Below, piece after piece: positions 1 to 7,992 of a stretch of DNA of 44,476 bases. The stretch is from DASZMX01 sp035551475. Lineage in GTDB: Bacteria; Verrucomicrobiota; Verrucomicrobiia; Limisphaerales; Palsa-1400. Each line of letters begins with the position of its first letter. Position 1 is the first letter of the stretch. The notes under the pieces were generated by a model, which was given only the letters and a program-made list of their open reading frames with translations, was not told the DNA's origin and made no database searches. The translations under genes were made by a program, and so were the position numbers. The stretch covers positions 1-44,476 of the forward strand of contig DASZMX010000100.1 of the NCBI GenBank assembly GCA_035551475.1. The letters run 5' to 3'.

Positions 1-155
1 AGCGCCGGCGGGAATTGTCGTGGCGCCAATGATGAGGGGCTTTTGCGTGGTCAAAAGGTTCACGACCGCCGCGCCGCCGCTTTTGAATCCATTCCTTTTC
101 GCCGGCGCAGAACGCGGGCGCTTATTTTTTCCAGCGCGCCCTCCGCAAAGGGTGC
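1..155. other. Left edge, no confident gene
   Basis: No complete gene is visible. One plus frame is open from base 1 to a TAA at 178-180, and a minus frame is also open across the edge, but neither gives a recognisable protein. From about base 120 the plus frame of the following receiver gene already reads as receiver sequence (YFFQRALRKG), although no start codon lies there. The first 120 bases may hold the end of a neighbouring gene or the junction that removed the start of that receiver gene. Confidence 0.4.
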
Positions 156-479
156 GTGCCGTGCGATTTTCGTCACTTAAGTGACGGAGGCGCCGCCATC
201 CAGGCGTTGGAAGAAGCGCAAAACCGGGGCGAGCGGCTGCCGGATTTCATTTTCCTTGATCTTAAAATGCCCGTGCTCAGCGGCTTTGAAGTCCTCGCCT
301 GGCTGGGGTCCCGCGCCATTCTGGACAGCTCCACCGTCGTCGTCCTCAGCGGCTCGAACCAGGAGTCGGACAAAATCCGCGCGCTCAATCTCGGCGCGGC
401 CGGTTATCTGGTCAAACCTATTTCTCCCTCCAATCTCGCCGAGTGGCTGCAGCGGGAGCGCGATCCCCAGGCCCAGTGA
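156..479 (+). CDS. Response regulator receiver domain, 5' truncated
   Basis: Single-domain receiver of the Rcp1-like type, about 107 residues from a GTG start. The phosphoacceptor region (FLDLKMP), the conserved Ser of the fourth strand (VVVLSGS) and the Lys-Pro switch (YLVKPIS) are present. The first strand and the acidic Asp pair that bind Mg are missing. In-frame receiver homology (FFQRALRKG) continues upstream of the GTG to about base 120, but there is no ATG, GTG or TTG before the in-frame TGA at 84-86. This suggests a decayed or rearranged 5' end. The stop overlaps the GTG start of cheA by four bases, so the gene belongs to the che operon. Without the acidic pair, phosphorylation is doubtful. 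It could be a pseudogene. Confidence 0.6.
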   Translation: MPCDFRHLSDGGAAIQALEEAQNRGERLPDFIFLDLKMPVLSGFEVLAWLGSRAILDSSTVVVLSGSNQESDKIRALNLGAAGYLVKPISPSNLAEWLQRERDPQAQ

Positions 480-2503
480 ACGCCGATCTCTCACCCGAAC
501 TGCAAAAGGAATTGCTCGATGACTTTTACGCCGAGGGCGAAGAGCATCTCAAGCGCATCCGCGAGGCCCTGGTTCTGCTGGAGGATTCCATCGGCAAAGC
601 GCAGGCGGATTCGGCGATCGTCGAGGAGCTGTTTCGGAATTTTCACTCGTTTAAAGGCATTTCGGCGATCGTCGGACTGAGGGCCGCCGAGGAGTTGGCC
701 CATGCCTCCGAGGATTATTTGCGCGAATTAACCAAGGGCCGCACCACGGTCAGCTCCGCCGGCCTGGATCTTCTGATGGGCGCCGCGCAAAAACTCGAGC
801 AAATCATCGTCGCGTTCCGCGCCCAGGCGCCGACCCCCAACATCGCCGGTCTGCTGGCGTCCTTCAAAACTTTGACAGGTTCAGCGCCCGAAGCCCCGGC
901 GCCAGCGCGCGAAAGTCTTCCCACCGCCGTCACGGCCGGTCCTGAAGCCCAGGCGGATGAAGCCACCGCCCGAGGCTTGGTTATTTGGCGCTGCACCTTC
1001 ATTCCTACCCGCGAGTTGGACGCCCGCGGGGTCAACGTCAACAGCGTGCGCGCCCGTCTGTCGGCCGTGGGAGAAATCCTTCGTGCGACTCCGCAAGTGC
1101 TCGGCGCCGGGCAGATCGCTTTTGAGTTTTTAGTCGGGATGAGGGAGACGCCCGCCAACATCGCGAAGTGGGACGCCGACGGCATCTCCGCCGAACTGGT
1201 CGAGTCAGCCGCCTCGGAAGCGCCGGCCGCCGCGCCGACAGCGGCCATCGAACACGAGCCGGACGCCAACCCTTTTATCGCGCCGTCCCACGTCGTGCGG
1301 GTGGATTTGAATCGCCTGGACGAGCTCATGCGCATCACGGGAGAATTGGTGATTCATCGCTCCCGTTTTGACGATCAACTCGCGCAGGCTTCGCGGTCTT
1401 CCGCCGGGCTGGACCCGCGCAGTTTGCAGGAGGTCAACACCGCTTGGGCCCGGTCTCTCCGGGAATTGCGCGAAGCCATCATGCGCGTGCGGTTGGTGCC
1501 GGTCGCGGAAATTTTCGCGCGGATGCCTTTCGTCGTGCGCGATTTGGCCCGGGAAACAAAAAAACAGGTCCGCCTGCGTCTGGAAGGCCAGCAGACCGAA
1601 CTTGATAAATATTTGGTCGAACGCCTCAAAGATCCTTTGTTGCACCTCGTGCGCAACGCGTTCAGCCACGGTGTGGAGTCACCCGAGGAGCGCCGCGCCG
1701 CGCACAAGCCGGAGGAAGCCGCGATTTTTCTCCGCGCCTCGGCGGTCGGCGATTCCGTGCTCATTCAGGTGGGCGACAATGGGCGTGGGATTGATCCACA
1801 AGCCGTCGCGCGCAAGGCGGCGGCCCAGGGCATTCCGGTGCCGGACAATCTGGATCATTCCGCTTTGTTGAAAATTTTGTGCGCGACCGGTTTTTCGACG
1901 CGTGACGATGCGGACATGGCGGCGGGCCGGGGAGTGGGCATGGCGGTGGTTTGGGATACGGTGCGCGAACTTGGCGGCAGCATCAGCCTGGAAACAGAAT
2001 TGGGGCGGGGCACGCAATTCACGTTGCGCCTGCCGCTGACACTGGCCATCGCCGAAACGTTTATCGTTTCCGCAGCGGGGCAGACCTGCGCCATTCCTCA
2101 GACCTATGTCACGGAGATTTTGCACCTGGCCTCCGACCAAATTCGCACGGTCAATCGCGTGGAACTGGCGCCCTATCGCAGCGGGTTGCTGCCGGTGACC
2201 CGGCTCACCTCGCTTTTTCATCTGCCTGCTTCCGCGCGCGCGCAGCATTGCCTGCTGGTGTTGCATTCCGACCGCGGCAGCAGCGGTTTGATTGTGGACA
2301 AGGTGCATGGCCAAAAGGAGGTCGTGGTGCGCGCCATTCGCGATCCTCTCGGGCAGACTCCGGGGATCATGGGCGCCACCGAATTGGGCGATGGCCGGCC
2401 CGTCCTGATTCTGGACGGCGCGCATTTGACCAGCGGCGTGGTGCGGCCCGATTTGGCGCCCGTTTCCGACACGCCTTCCTTTACCGTCGATCATGGCAAC
2501 TGA
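476..2503 (+). CDS. cheA: Chemotaxis histidine kinase CheA
   Basis: Cytoplasmic kinase that passes phosphate from its Hpt domain to CheY and CheB in response to the MCP. The order of domains over 675 residues is: P1 Hpt at about 1-115 with phospho-acceptor His57 (FHSFKG); an Ala/Pro-rich linker; an alpha/beta P2-like region at about 165-260; P3 dimerisation (LDELMRITGELV); a P4 ATPase with N box (LVRNAFSHGVE), G1 (DNGRGIDP) and G2 (GRGVGMAVV); and a CheW-like P5. No receiver is fused. GTG at 476 is preferred because it overlaps the preceding stop as GTGA and puts the Hpt helix at the N terminus; a GTG at 443 would add unrelated residues. The cheW start overlaps its end. Confidence 0.93.
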   Translation: MNADLSPELQKELLDDFYAEGEEHLKRIREALVLLEDSIGKAQADSAIVEELFRNFHSFKGISAIVGLRAAEELAHASEDYLRELTKGRTTVSSAGLDLLMGAAQKLEQIIVAFRAQAPTPNIAGLLASFKTLTGSAPEAPAPARESLPTAVTAGPEAQADEATARGLVIWRCTFIPTRELDARGVNVNSVRARLSAVGEILRATPQVLGAGQIAFEFLVGMRETPANIAKWDADGISAELVESAASEAPAAAPTAAIEHEPDANPFIAPSHVVRVDLNRLDELMRITGELVIHRSRFDDQLAQASRSSAGLDPRSLQEVNTAWARSLRELREAIMRVRLVPVAEIFARMPFVVRDLARETKKQVRLRLEGQQTELDKYLVERLKDPLLHLVRNAFSHGVESPEERRAAHKPEEAAIFLRASAVGDSVLIQVGDNGRGIDPQAVARKAAAQGIPVPDNLDHSALLKILCATGFSTRDDADMAAGRGVGMAVVWDTVRELGGSISLETELGRGTQFTLRLPLTLAIAETFIVSAAGQTCAIPQTYVTEILHLASDQIRTVNRVELAPYRSGLLPVTRLTSLFHLPASARAQHCLLVLHSDRGSSGLIVDKVHGQKEVVVRAIRDPLGQTPGIMGATELGDGRPVLILDGAHLTSGVVRPDLAPVSDTPSFTVDHGN

Positions 2504-2990
2504 AATGAACAAATACATCATTTTCGAAGTGGGCAACGCGACCTATGGCGTTTCCACCGAACAAGTCCGGCATGTCGAGATGGTGGATCATGTCACGGTG
2601 GTCCCGAATGCCAATCCCGCCATTGACGGGGTGGTGTTTTCCCGCGGCCAGGTGATCCCGGCGTTGAATCTCCGCACGCGTTTCGGCTTTCCGCGGCAGC
2701 CTTACGATATGCGGACGCGGCTGGTTTTCGTGCAGTTGCGCCATCGCGTGGTGGGATTGATCGTGGACAGCGCCCGCGAATTTTTGGCCATCTCCGATGA
2801 CATGATTCGTCCCATCGAGCAGACATTAACGGGGATTAGCGGAAATTATTTGAAGGCGGTGGCCGAAGTGAAGGATCGGGTGATTCTCTTGCTGGAATTG
2901 GAGGCCGTCCTGGATGTCGATCAACTGGAGCCGGCGCCCGGCGATTTGCCGCCGGCTGCTTCCGAGGCCCTGACCGAAGCTAAAGCTTAA
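2493..2990 (+). CDS. cheW: Chemotaxis coupling protein CheW
   Basis: Single CheW domain of about 165 residues that bridges MCP tips and the P5 domain of CheA. The fold is recognisable from YIIFEVGNATYGV at the N terminus, the IDGVVFSRGQVIPALNLR core and the later VGLIVDSARE strand. ATG 2493 overlaps the end of cheA by 11 bases. An in-frame ATG at 2505 would start four residues later, just ahead of the first strand, and is an acceptable alternative. It lies between cheA and the MCP, its two partners. Confidence 0.92.
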   Translation: MATEMNKYIIFEVGNATYGVSTEQVRHVEMVDHVTVVPNANPAIDGVVFSRGQVIPALNLRTRFGFPRQPYDMRTRLVFVQLRHRVVGLIVDSAREFLAISDDMIRPIEQTLTGISGNYLKAVAEVKDRVILLLELEAVLDVDQLEPAPGDLPPAASEALTEAKA

Positions 2991-3003
2991 AACCATTTTA
3001 TTT

Positions 3004-5091
3004 ATGCCTAAACCCAAGTCTGATTCCAATCTGAAACCCGCCGCCAATGGGCGCAACCATGGTCCAGACGGAGGCAACGACCTTGCCGCCATCATGAACC
3101 GCGTCTCCGCTGGAATCGTGCAGGAGAATCGCATCCTCGACGAGATCGCGGCCGAAACGGACGAATTTACGGGCACGTTGATGGAAACCGCGGCCCAAGC
3201 GGAATCGGTCACGGTGTCCGCCGAGGAAATGACCTCTGCGGTCAACGAAATTGCCGCGTCCATGGAGCAGGTCACCGCCAACACCGCCCAGGTGGCTACC
3301 GCCGCCACGCAGACGACTGCCTCGATCAAGCAAATGTCCCAGTCGATCCAGACGGTGACGGTGGATGTGCAGGAGATGGCCACCTCCGGGCAGGAGGTCA
3401 CCACGGCCATGACCGAGGTGGCCGCGTCCATTAAACGCGTCAACAAAGACAGTGAAGACCTGGCCACCTCGCTCACCGAGACGGCGACTTCCATTGAGGA
3501 GATGAGCCGCTCCATCGCCTCGGTCGCGAAAAATGCGGAGGACCTTTCGGTCGCCGCGGAACAAACCTCATCCTCCATCAACGAGACGGCTGCTTCCATC
3601 GAAGAAGTGGCGGGCATGTCCGAGAGCTTGAATTCGGCGGTGGAGGAAACCGCCACGTCCATCGAGGAAATGGCGCGCTCCATTCAAGGGGTGGCGCAAA
3701 ACAGCGAGCGCATCACGCAAATGGCCACCGACGCCGCCACGGGCGCGGCGGAAATGGACCGTTCCAGCCGCTCTGTCAACGAGATTGTCAAACGGACGGA
3801 GGAAATCAGCGGACGCGTCGCCCGCCAGGCGGACGAAGGCGGCCAGACCATTCAGAAATCCATCGAAGGCATTGCGCGCGTTTCCGAGGCCATGAGCCAG
3901 GGCGCTTCGGTGATGCGCGAGCTGAACAAGCGCACGCGCGACATTGGCGGCATCGTCAATACGATTAATGTCATTGCCGAGCGCACCAATCTGTTGTCCT
4001 TGAACGCCTCCATTGAGGCCGCCCGCGCCGGGGACGCCGGCCGCGGCTTTGCCGTGGTGGCGGAGGAAATTCGCAATCTGGCCGACCGCTGCGCCAAGGC
4101 GACGGCGGACATCACGGAAATTGTCCGGGGCCTGGAAGATGCCACGCGTGAAGCGACCGAATCTGCCAATCAAGGCGCCCGCGTGGCGGAGGAAAGCAAC
4201 CGTCAGTCCGAAGCGGGGCTGGCGGGTTTGAAGATTATTTTGAACGGCGTCTCAGAGAGTTCATCGCTCGTTTTGCAAATCAGCCGGGCCACGCAGGAGC
4301 AAATCACCGCCGTCAAAGGCGTGAGCGACGCCATTTCCTCCACGGCCGCCCAAGCGCGGCAAATTGCGGTCGGCTCGGCTGAACAAGCCAAGGGCGCAGG
4401 GCAGATTGTCCAGGCGACCAATCATATGCGGAAAGCCGCGCGGGAAGTTTCCCAAGCCATGGGCGAGCAGGGGCGGGCGGCGCGGGAGATCATCAAGGCC
4501 GCCCAAACCACGAACAACGTCGCCGAGCAATTGCGCAAGGCCATGAAAGAGCAGGCCCTCGGCGCGGCCCAGATAGTTCAGGCCGTCGCCTCCATGCGCC
4601 AGGGCGCCGCCACCACCTCCCGCGCGTTGAGTGAACAATCCACTGCCAGCGAGCAGGTTTCTCGCGAGTCGGATCGATTGGCCGCCCAGATCGCCCGCAT
4701 CGGCAAGGCGATGGCGTCACAGACGGTGGGCGCCCAGGAGATCACGTCGGCTGCGGATGGTTTGCGGGTGCAAACCACCCAGGCAGCCCGCGCCATGGAA
4801 GAGCAGGCCAAAGGGGTGAAAAACGTCACCACCGGCGCCGCCAATGTAACCCGGCAAATGAAGCTGATCACCGCGGCCAATAAATCCCATTCCAGCGGGG
4901 CCGCTGCTGTCACCGGAAAAATTCGCGAGCTTCGCCAACTGGCCCGGGCCAACGCCGCGGCCCTGGATGGCGCCACCGCGGTTTTGCCGGCGGCGCCGCG
5001 GTCTCCAACTCCCGCCGCCAAACCATCCACCCGCAAACGCCCGTCGCCGGGATCGGCTCCTGGCGCGGCCGTTTCCCCGGCTACTTCCTAG
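3004..5091 (+). CDS. Soluble methyl-accepting chemotaxis protein
   Basis: Cytoplasmic chemoreceptor of 695 residues. There is no hydrophobic segment long enough for a membrane helix and no recognised ligand-binding domain, as in FrzCD-like soluble receptors. The signalling tip is clear at about 319-365 (ERTNLLSLNASIEAARAG, then GRGFAVVAEEIRNLADR). Both arms are long coiled coils built of 28-residue units: six units at residues 73-240 and seven at 432-627. The C-terminal 60 residues are Pro/Ala/Arg-rich and end without an obvious CheR-docking pentapeptide. The gene lies 13 bases after cheW and 9 bases before cheR, with no good Shine-Dalgarno. The input is unknown; it may sense through a partner or through the repeat arms. 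Confidence 0.9.
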   Translation: MPKPKSDSNLKPAANGRNHGPDGGNDLAAIMNRVSAGIVQENRILDEIAAETDEFTGTLMETAAQAESVTVSAEEMTSAVNEIAASMEQVTANTAQVATAATQTTASIKQMSQSIQTVTVDVQEMATSGQEVTTAMTEVAASIKRVNKDSEDLATSLTETATSIEEMSRSIASVAKNAEDLSVAAEQTSSSINETAASIEEVAGMSESLNSAVEETATSIEEMARSIQGVAQNSERITQMATDAATGAAEMDRSSRSVNEIVKRTEEISGRVARQADEGGQTIQKSIEGIARVSEAMSQGASVMRELNKRTRDIGGIVNTINVIAERTNLLSLNASIEAARAGDAGRGFAVVAEEIRNLADRCAKATADITEIVRGLEDATREATESANQGARVAEESNRQSEAGLAGLKIILNGVSESSSLVLQISRATQEQITAVKGVSDAISSTAAQARQIAVGSAEQAKGAGQIVQATNHMRKAAREVSQAMGEQGRAAREIIKAAQTTNNVAEQLRKAMKEQALGAAQIVQAVASMRQGAATTSRALSEQSTASEQVSRESDRLAAQIARIGKAMASQTVGAQEITSAADGLRVQTTQAARAMEEQAKGVKNVTTGAANVTRQMKLITAANKSHSSGAAAVTGKIRELRQLARANAAALDGATAVLPAAPRSPTPAAKPSTRKRPSPGSAPGAAVSPATS
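3220..3723 (+). repeat. Six 28-residue tandem repeats in the MCP N arm
   Basis: Residues 73-240 split exactly into six consecutive units of 28 residues (84 bases), each with a central [A/T]xSIxx[M/V] pattern, for example ETATSIEEMSRSI and ETATSIEEMARSI. Four heptads per unit agree with a coiled coil. The units are clear at protein level and diverged in DNA. Confidence 0.75.
4297..4884 (+). repeat. Seven 28-residue tandem repeats in the MCP C arm
   Basis: Residues 432-627 divide into seven 28-residue units, nearly all beginning Glu-Gln (EQAKGAGQIVQA, EQGRAAREIIKA, EQALGAAQIVQA and others). The period equals that of the opposite arm, as expected if the two arms pack against each other as an antiparallel hairpin. 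Confidence 0.75.
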
Positions 5092-5100
5092 GCGCGCGTC

Positions 5101-5940
5101 ATGTCTGTTGCATCTGGGTCCTTGACGCTGGTGGCTCCTCCGGGAGTGCCGCTGTTGCTCAGTTCGCTTGTCCATGAGCGGATTGGCATTCATTTTGAGG
5201 CCGACCGCTGGGATGTTTTATTGGAAAAGCTGGAGCCGGTCGCCTTGTCGCGCCATTGCGCCTCGTTTCTCGATCTTTACTATCTGCTCAAATACGAAGA
5301 GCACGGGACAGAGGATTGGGAGCGTGTGATGGACGCCCTTTCCGTGCCTGAAACCTATTTTTGGCGCGAGATGGCCCAAATTCATGTGTGTGTGAACACC
5401 ATTGCGCCCGCCTGGTTTGCCCGCACTTCGCTGCCCTTGCGGATTTGGAGCGCCGCCTGCGCCACCGGCGAGGAGGCTTATTCCCTCGCCATCGCGCTGG
5501 CCGAAGCCGGCCTGGACAGGCATCCCATCGAAATCCTGGCGAGCGACTCCAGTTCCATGGCTCTCGAAAAAGCGCGCAGCGGCCTGTTTCGCGAGAAATC
5601 CTTCCGCGCCCTGCCTTTTACTTTGCGGGAAAAATATTTTCTGCCGGAGGAGGGACGCTGGCGGATCAAGCCCGAAATAGGCGGCCGCGTGAGCTTCCGG
5701 CGCGCGAATCTTCTGGCGGCTGACGAAGTGGACATTCTGGCGCGCTGTCCAGTGGTCTTCTGCCGCAACGTCTTTATTTATTTTTCGCCTCATGCGATTC
5801 GCCAGACTCTCGCCATTTTTGCGTCCCGCATGCCGGTGGGAGGCCATCTGTTCGTCGGCGCTTCGGAATCTCTTTTGAAATTAACCGCCGACTTCGAACT
5901 GCGGGAGTTCGGCGACGCTTTTGGCTATGTCCGAATTTGA
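5101..5940 (+). CDS. cheR: MCP glutamate methyltransferase CheR
   Basis: SAM-dependent methyltransferase of 279 residues that methylates receptor glutamates. An N-terminal helical domain contains SVPETYFWRE, the counterpart of the usual N-E-T-x-F-F-R-E. It is followed by a Rossmann-type core with the SAM loop WSAACATGEEAYSLA, then CRNVFIYF and the late strand GGHLFVGASESL. There is no C-terminal TPR extension. The start is 9 bases after the MCP stop, and the cheB start overlaps its end. Together with cheB it gives this receptor system classical methylation-based adaptation. Confidence 0.92.
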   Translation: MSVASGSLTLVAPPGVPLLLSSLVHERIGIHFEADRWDVLLEKLEPVALSRHCASFLDLYYLLKYEEHGTEDWERVMDALSVPETYFWREMAQIHVCVNTIAPAWFARTSLPLRIWSAACATGEEAYSLAIALAEAGLDRHPIEILASDSSSMALEKARSGLFREKSFRALPFTLREKYFLPEEGRWRIKPEIGGRVSFRRANLLAADEVDILARCPVVFCRNVFIYFSPHAIRQTLAIFASRMPVGGHLFVGASESLLKLTADFELREFGDAFGYVRI

Positions 5941-6988
5941 CCCGCCGCCCAATTCCATGCTCGTGCGCGTTTTGATTGTGGATGATTCCGCTTTCGTGCG
6001 AAAAGTCGTGCGCGAAATGCTGTCGCGCAGTCCGTTTATTGACGTTGTGGGCATGGCGCACGACGGGGAGGAGGCCCTGGAGCTGGCCGATAAACTGCGC
6101 CCGGACGTGGTGACGTGCGACTTGACGATGCCGCGCATGGGCGGGGTCGAATATGTGCGCCGGCAAATGGCGGCCCGGCCCGTGCCTATTTTAATGTTGA
6201 CTGCATCGCCGCAGGACTGCGCGGAGGCCTTGGACGCGCTGGCGGCGGGCGCGGTGGATTTGGTGCAAAAGCCCACGGCGCAGGCCACCGACCAACTGCT
6301 GGCGATGCGTGAAGAATTGGTCGAGCAGGTCAAGGCGGCCGGACGCACGCCCGTGGCCCGGTTGCGCACGCCGCCGCCTTCCCCGAAGAACGTCGCCGCG
6401 CCCTCCCGGCGCGCGGGAAAAGTTGACGTGGTCGTGCTGGGCATTTCGACGGGCGGACCGCAGGCCTTGCGCTATCTCGTGCCGCAATTTCCGCGTGACT
6501 TTCCGGTTCCCATCGCTATCGTTTTGCATATGCCTGTGGGTTATACCGCGATGTTTGCGGAAAAACTCAGCGAGATTTCCAAGTTGAATGTCAGGGAAGC
6601 TCGAGACGGTGAAGAATTGTTGCCCGGAACCGCCTTAATCGCACAGGCGGGCCGCCATTTGCTCTTGAAGAAAGATCTCTCCGGGGCGCTGGTCGCACAG
6701 TTTGCGACGCAGCCAGCGGACAAGCCGCATCGCCCCTCCGTCGATGTGCTTTTTCAATCCGCGGCGGAAAGCTGCCGCGCGCGCGTGCTCGGCGTCGTGA
6801 TGACCGGCATGGGCGACGACGGCAAACAGGGCGCCGCCTGGGTGAAAGCGCAAGGAGGCGCTATCTTGACGGAAGCGGAGGAAAGTTGTGTCATCTACGG
6901 CATGCCACGCAGCGTGGTGGAAGCCGGCTTGAGCGACGCCGCTTTTTCATTGTCGGAAATGGCTGAAGGCATTAGCAACCACTTATGA
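5927..6988 (+). CDS. cheB: CheB: receiver plus methylesterase
   Basis: Demethylates (and in some families deamidates) MCP side chains when phosphorylated. An N-terminal receiver (VLIVDDSAFVRK, phosphoacceptor Asp65 in VTCDLTMP, Lys in VQKPT) is joined by a Pro-rich linker to a CheB esterase domain. Catalytic elements visible are Ser174 in GISTGGP, the His in VLHMPVG and the Asp in MTGMGDDG. ATG 5927 overlaps cheR by 14 bases. ATG 5957, just before the receiver strand, is an equally possible start, and no Shine-Dalgarno decides between them. The stop overlaps the cheY start as ATGA. Confidence 0.92.
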   Translation: MSEFDPPPNSMLVRVLIVDDSAFVRKVVREMLSRSPFIDVVGMAHDGEEALELADKLRPDVVTCDLTMPRMGGVEYVRRQMAARPVPILMLTASPQDCAEALDALAAGAVDLVQKPTAQATDQLLAMREELVEQVKAAGRTPVARLRTPPPSPKNVAAPSRRAGKVDVVVLGISTGGPQALRYLVPQFPRDFPVPIAIVLHMPVGYTAMFAEKLSEISKLNVREARDGEELLPGTALIAQAGRHLLLKKDLSGALVAQFATQPADKPHRPSVDVLFQSAAESCRARVLGVVMTGMGDDGKQGAAWVKAQGGAILTEAEESCVIYGMPRSVVEAGLSDAAFSLSEMAEGISNHL

Positions 6989-7362
6989 AGGCAAAGATTC
7001 TCGTCGTGGACGATTCAGGTTTGGCCCGGCGCTTGACGCGGCAGATGCTCGAACAAATGGGCCATGCCGTGGAAGAGGCGGCCGATGGCGCCACGGCGTT
7101 GGAACGGTATGTCATCAATCGCCCCGATGTCATTGTTCTCGATATGGTGATGAGCGGCATGTACGGCTTGGAGGTGTTGATCAAATTGCGCGAGTTAAAT
7201 CCGCAATTGCCGGTCATCATCGCCACGGCAGACATTCAAAAATCCACCCGCGATCAGGTGCGGGAGGCGGGCGCCGCCGCCATCGTTAATAAACCCATCA
7301 AACGGGAAGAACTTGAGGATGTGATGGCGAAAATTCTGGCGGGAGGCGTCGCATGGACTTAA
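6985..7362 (+). CDS. CheY-like single-domain response regulator
   Basis: Free-standing receiver of 125 residues, complete with the N-terminal acidic pair (ILVVDDSGLARR), the phosphoacceptor in VIVLDMVMSGM, the Thr of the fourth strand (IIATADI) and the Lys-Pro switch (VNKPIKRE). It is the likely diffusible output or phosphate sink of the system. The gene overlaps both cheB (ATGA) and cheC (10 bases), so it is made with the CheC phosphatase that should dephosphorylate it. With no flagellar genes here, the target could be pili, transcription or another process. Confidence 0.9.
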   Translation: MKAKILVVDDSGLARRLTRQMLEQMGHAVEEAADGATALERYVINRPDVIVLDMVMSGMYGLEVLIKLRELNPQLPVIIATADIQKSTRDQVREAGAAAIVNKPIKREELEDVMAKILAGGVAWT

Positions 7363-7967
7363 ATCCCACCCAGAAAGACGCTCTCACGGAGTTGATCAAC
7401 ATCGGCTACGCGCGCGCGGCGGGCGCCTTGTCTGATCTGACGGGCCATCGCATCACCCTGGAGGTGCCGCACGTCGCCATTCACAAGGTTTCAGAAATCA
7501 CGCCGATGCTGCAAAAGGTCATCGAGGGCGAAGTTGCGAGCGTGCACCAGGTTTTTGGCGGGCCGATTTCCGGCGATGCCATCCTTCTGCTCGACAAGGC
7601 CGCCGCGGTCCTGCTCAATCGCCTGCTCACCGACCGCCCCGAAGCCAAGGAATTGGACGGTGCGGCGTGCGAGGTCATCACCGAAGTCGGCAATATCGTG
7701 CTGAACGCTTGTCTGGGTGTTTTTGGGAATTTGCTGCAAGTGCAAGTGGCGTTCACCGTGCCGGATTTGCGCATTGAAAGCGTGCAGCAGGTGCTTTCCT
7801 CCATTACGGTGGAAGACCAGGAGCTGCAATTTGCGCTGATGATCCACACGCGTTTCTACCTGCGCACGAGCAATGTCAGCGGTTATTTGGTGATGATTCT
7901 CGGCGTGACCTCGCTGGAGCGCCTCATCCTCGAGTTGAAGAAATGGGAAGATCGGCAAGCCGGCTAA
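7353..7967 (+). CDS. cheC: CheC-type CheY-P phosphatase
   Basis: Protein of 204 residues in the CheC/CheX/FliY family. Two copies of the catalytic signature are present. The first has Asp9, Glu13 and Asn16, then 22 residues, then Pro39. The second (EVITEVGN) has Glu and Asn, again exactly 22 residues before Pro, with Glu instead of Asp/Ser in the first position. Two active-site halves are typical of CheC and FliY, while CheX has one. The length fits CheC. No cheD, the usual CheC partner, lies in the window. It overlaps cheY by 10 bases, supporting a joint role in signal termination. Confidence 0.88.
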   Translation: MDLNPTQKDALTELINIGYARAAGALSDLTGHRITLEVPHVAIHKVSEITPMLQKVIEGEVASVHQVFGGPISGDAILLLDKAAAVLLNRLLTDRPEAKELDGAACEVITEVGNIVLNACLGVFGNLLQVQVAFTVPDLRIESVQQVLSSITVEDQELQFALMIHTRFYLRTSNVSGYLVMILGVTSLERLILELKKWEDRQAG

Positions 7968-7992
7968 TCCGACGCTCTTTCCTCGCCTAGCC

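Noticed and set aside
443..475. Earlier GTG start for cheA
   Set aside because: It adds residues overlapping the receiver gene that are unlike CheA; GTG 476 gives the typical GTGA overlap and start of the Hpt domain.
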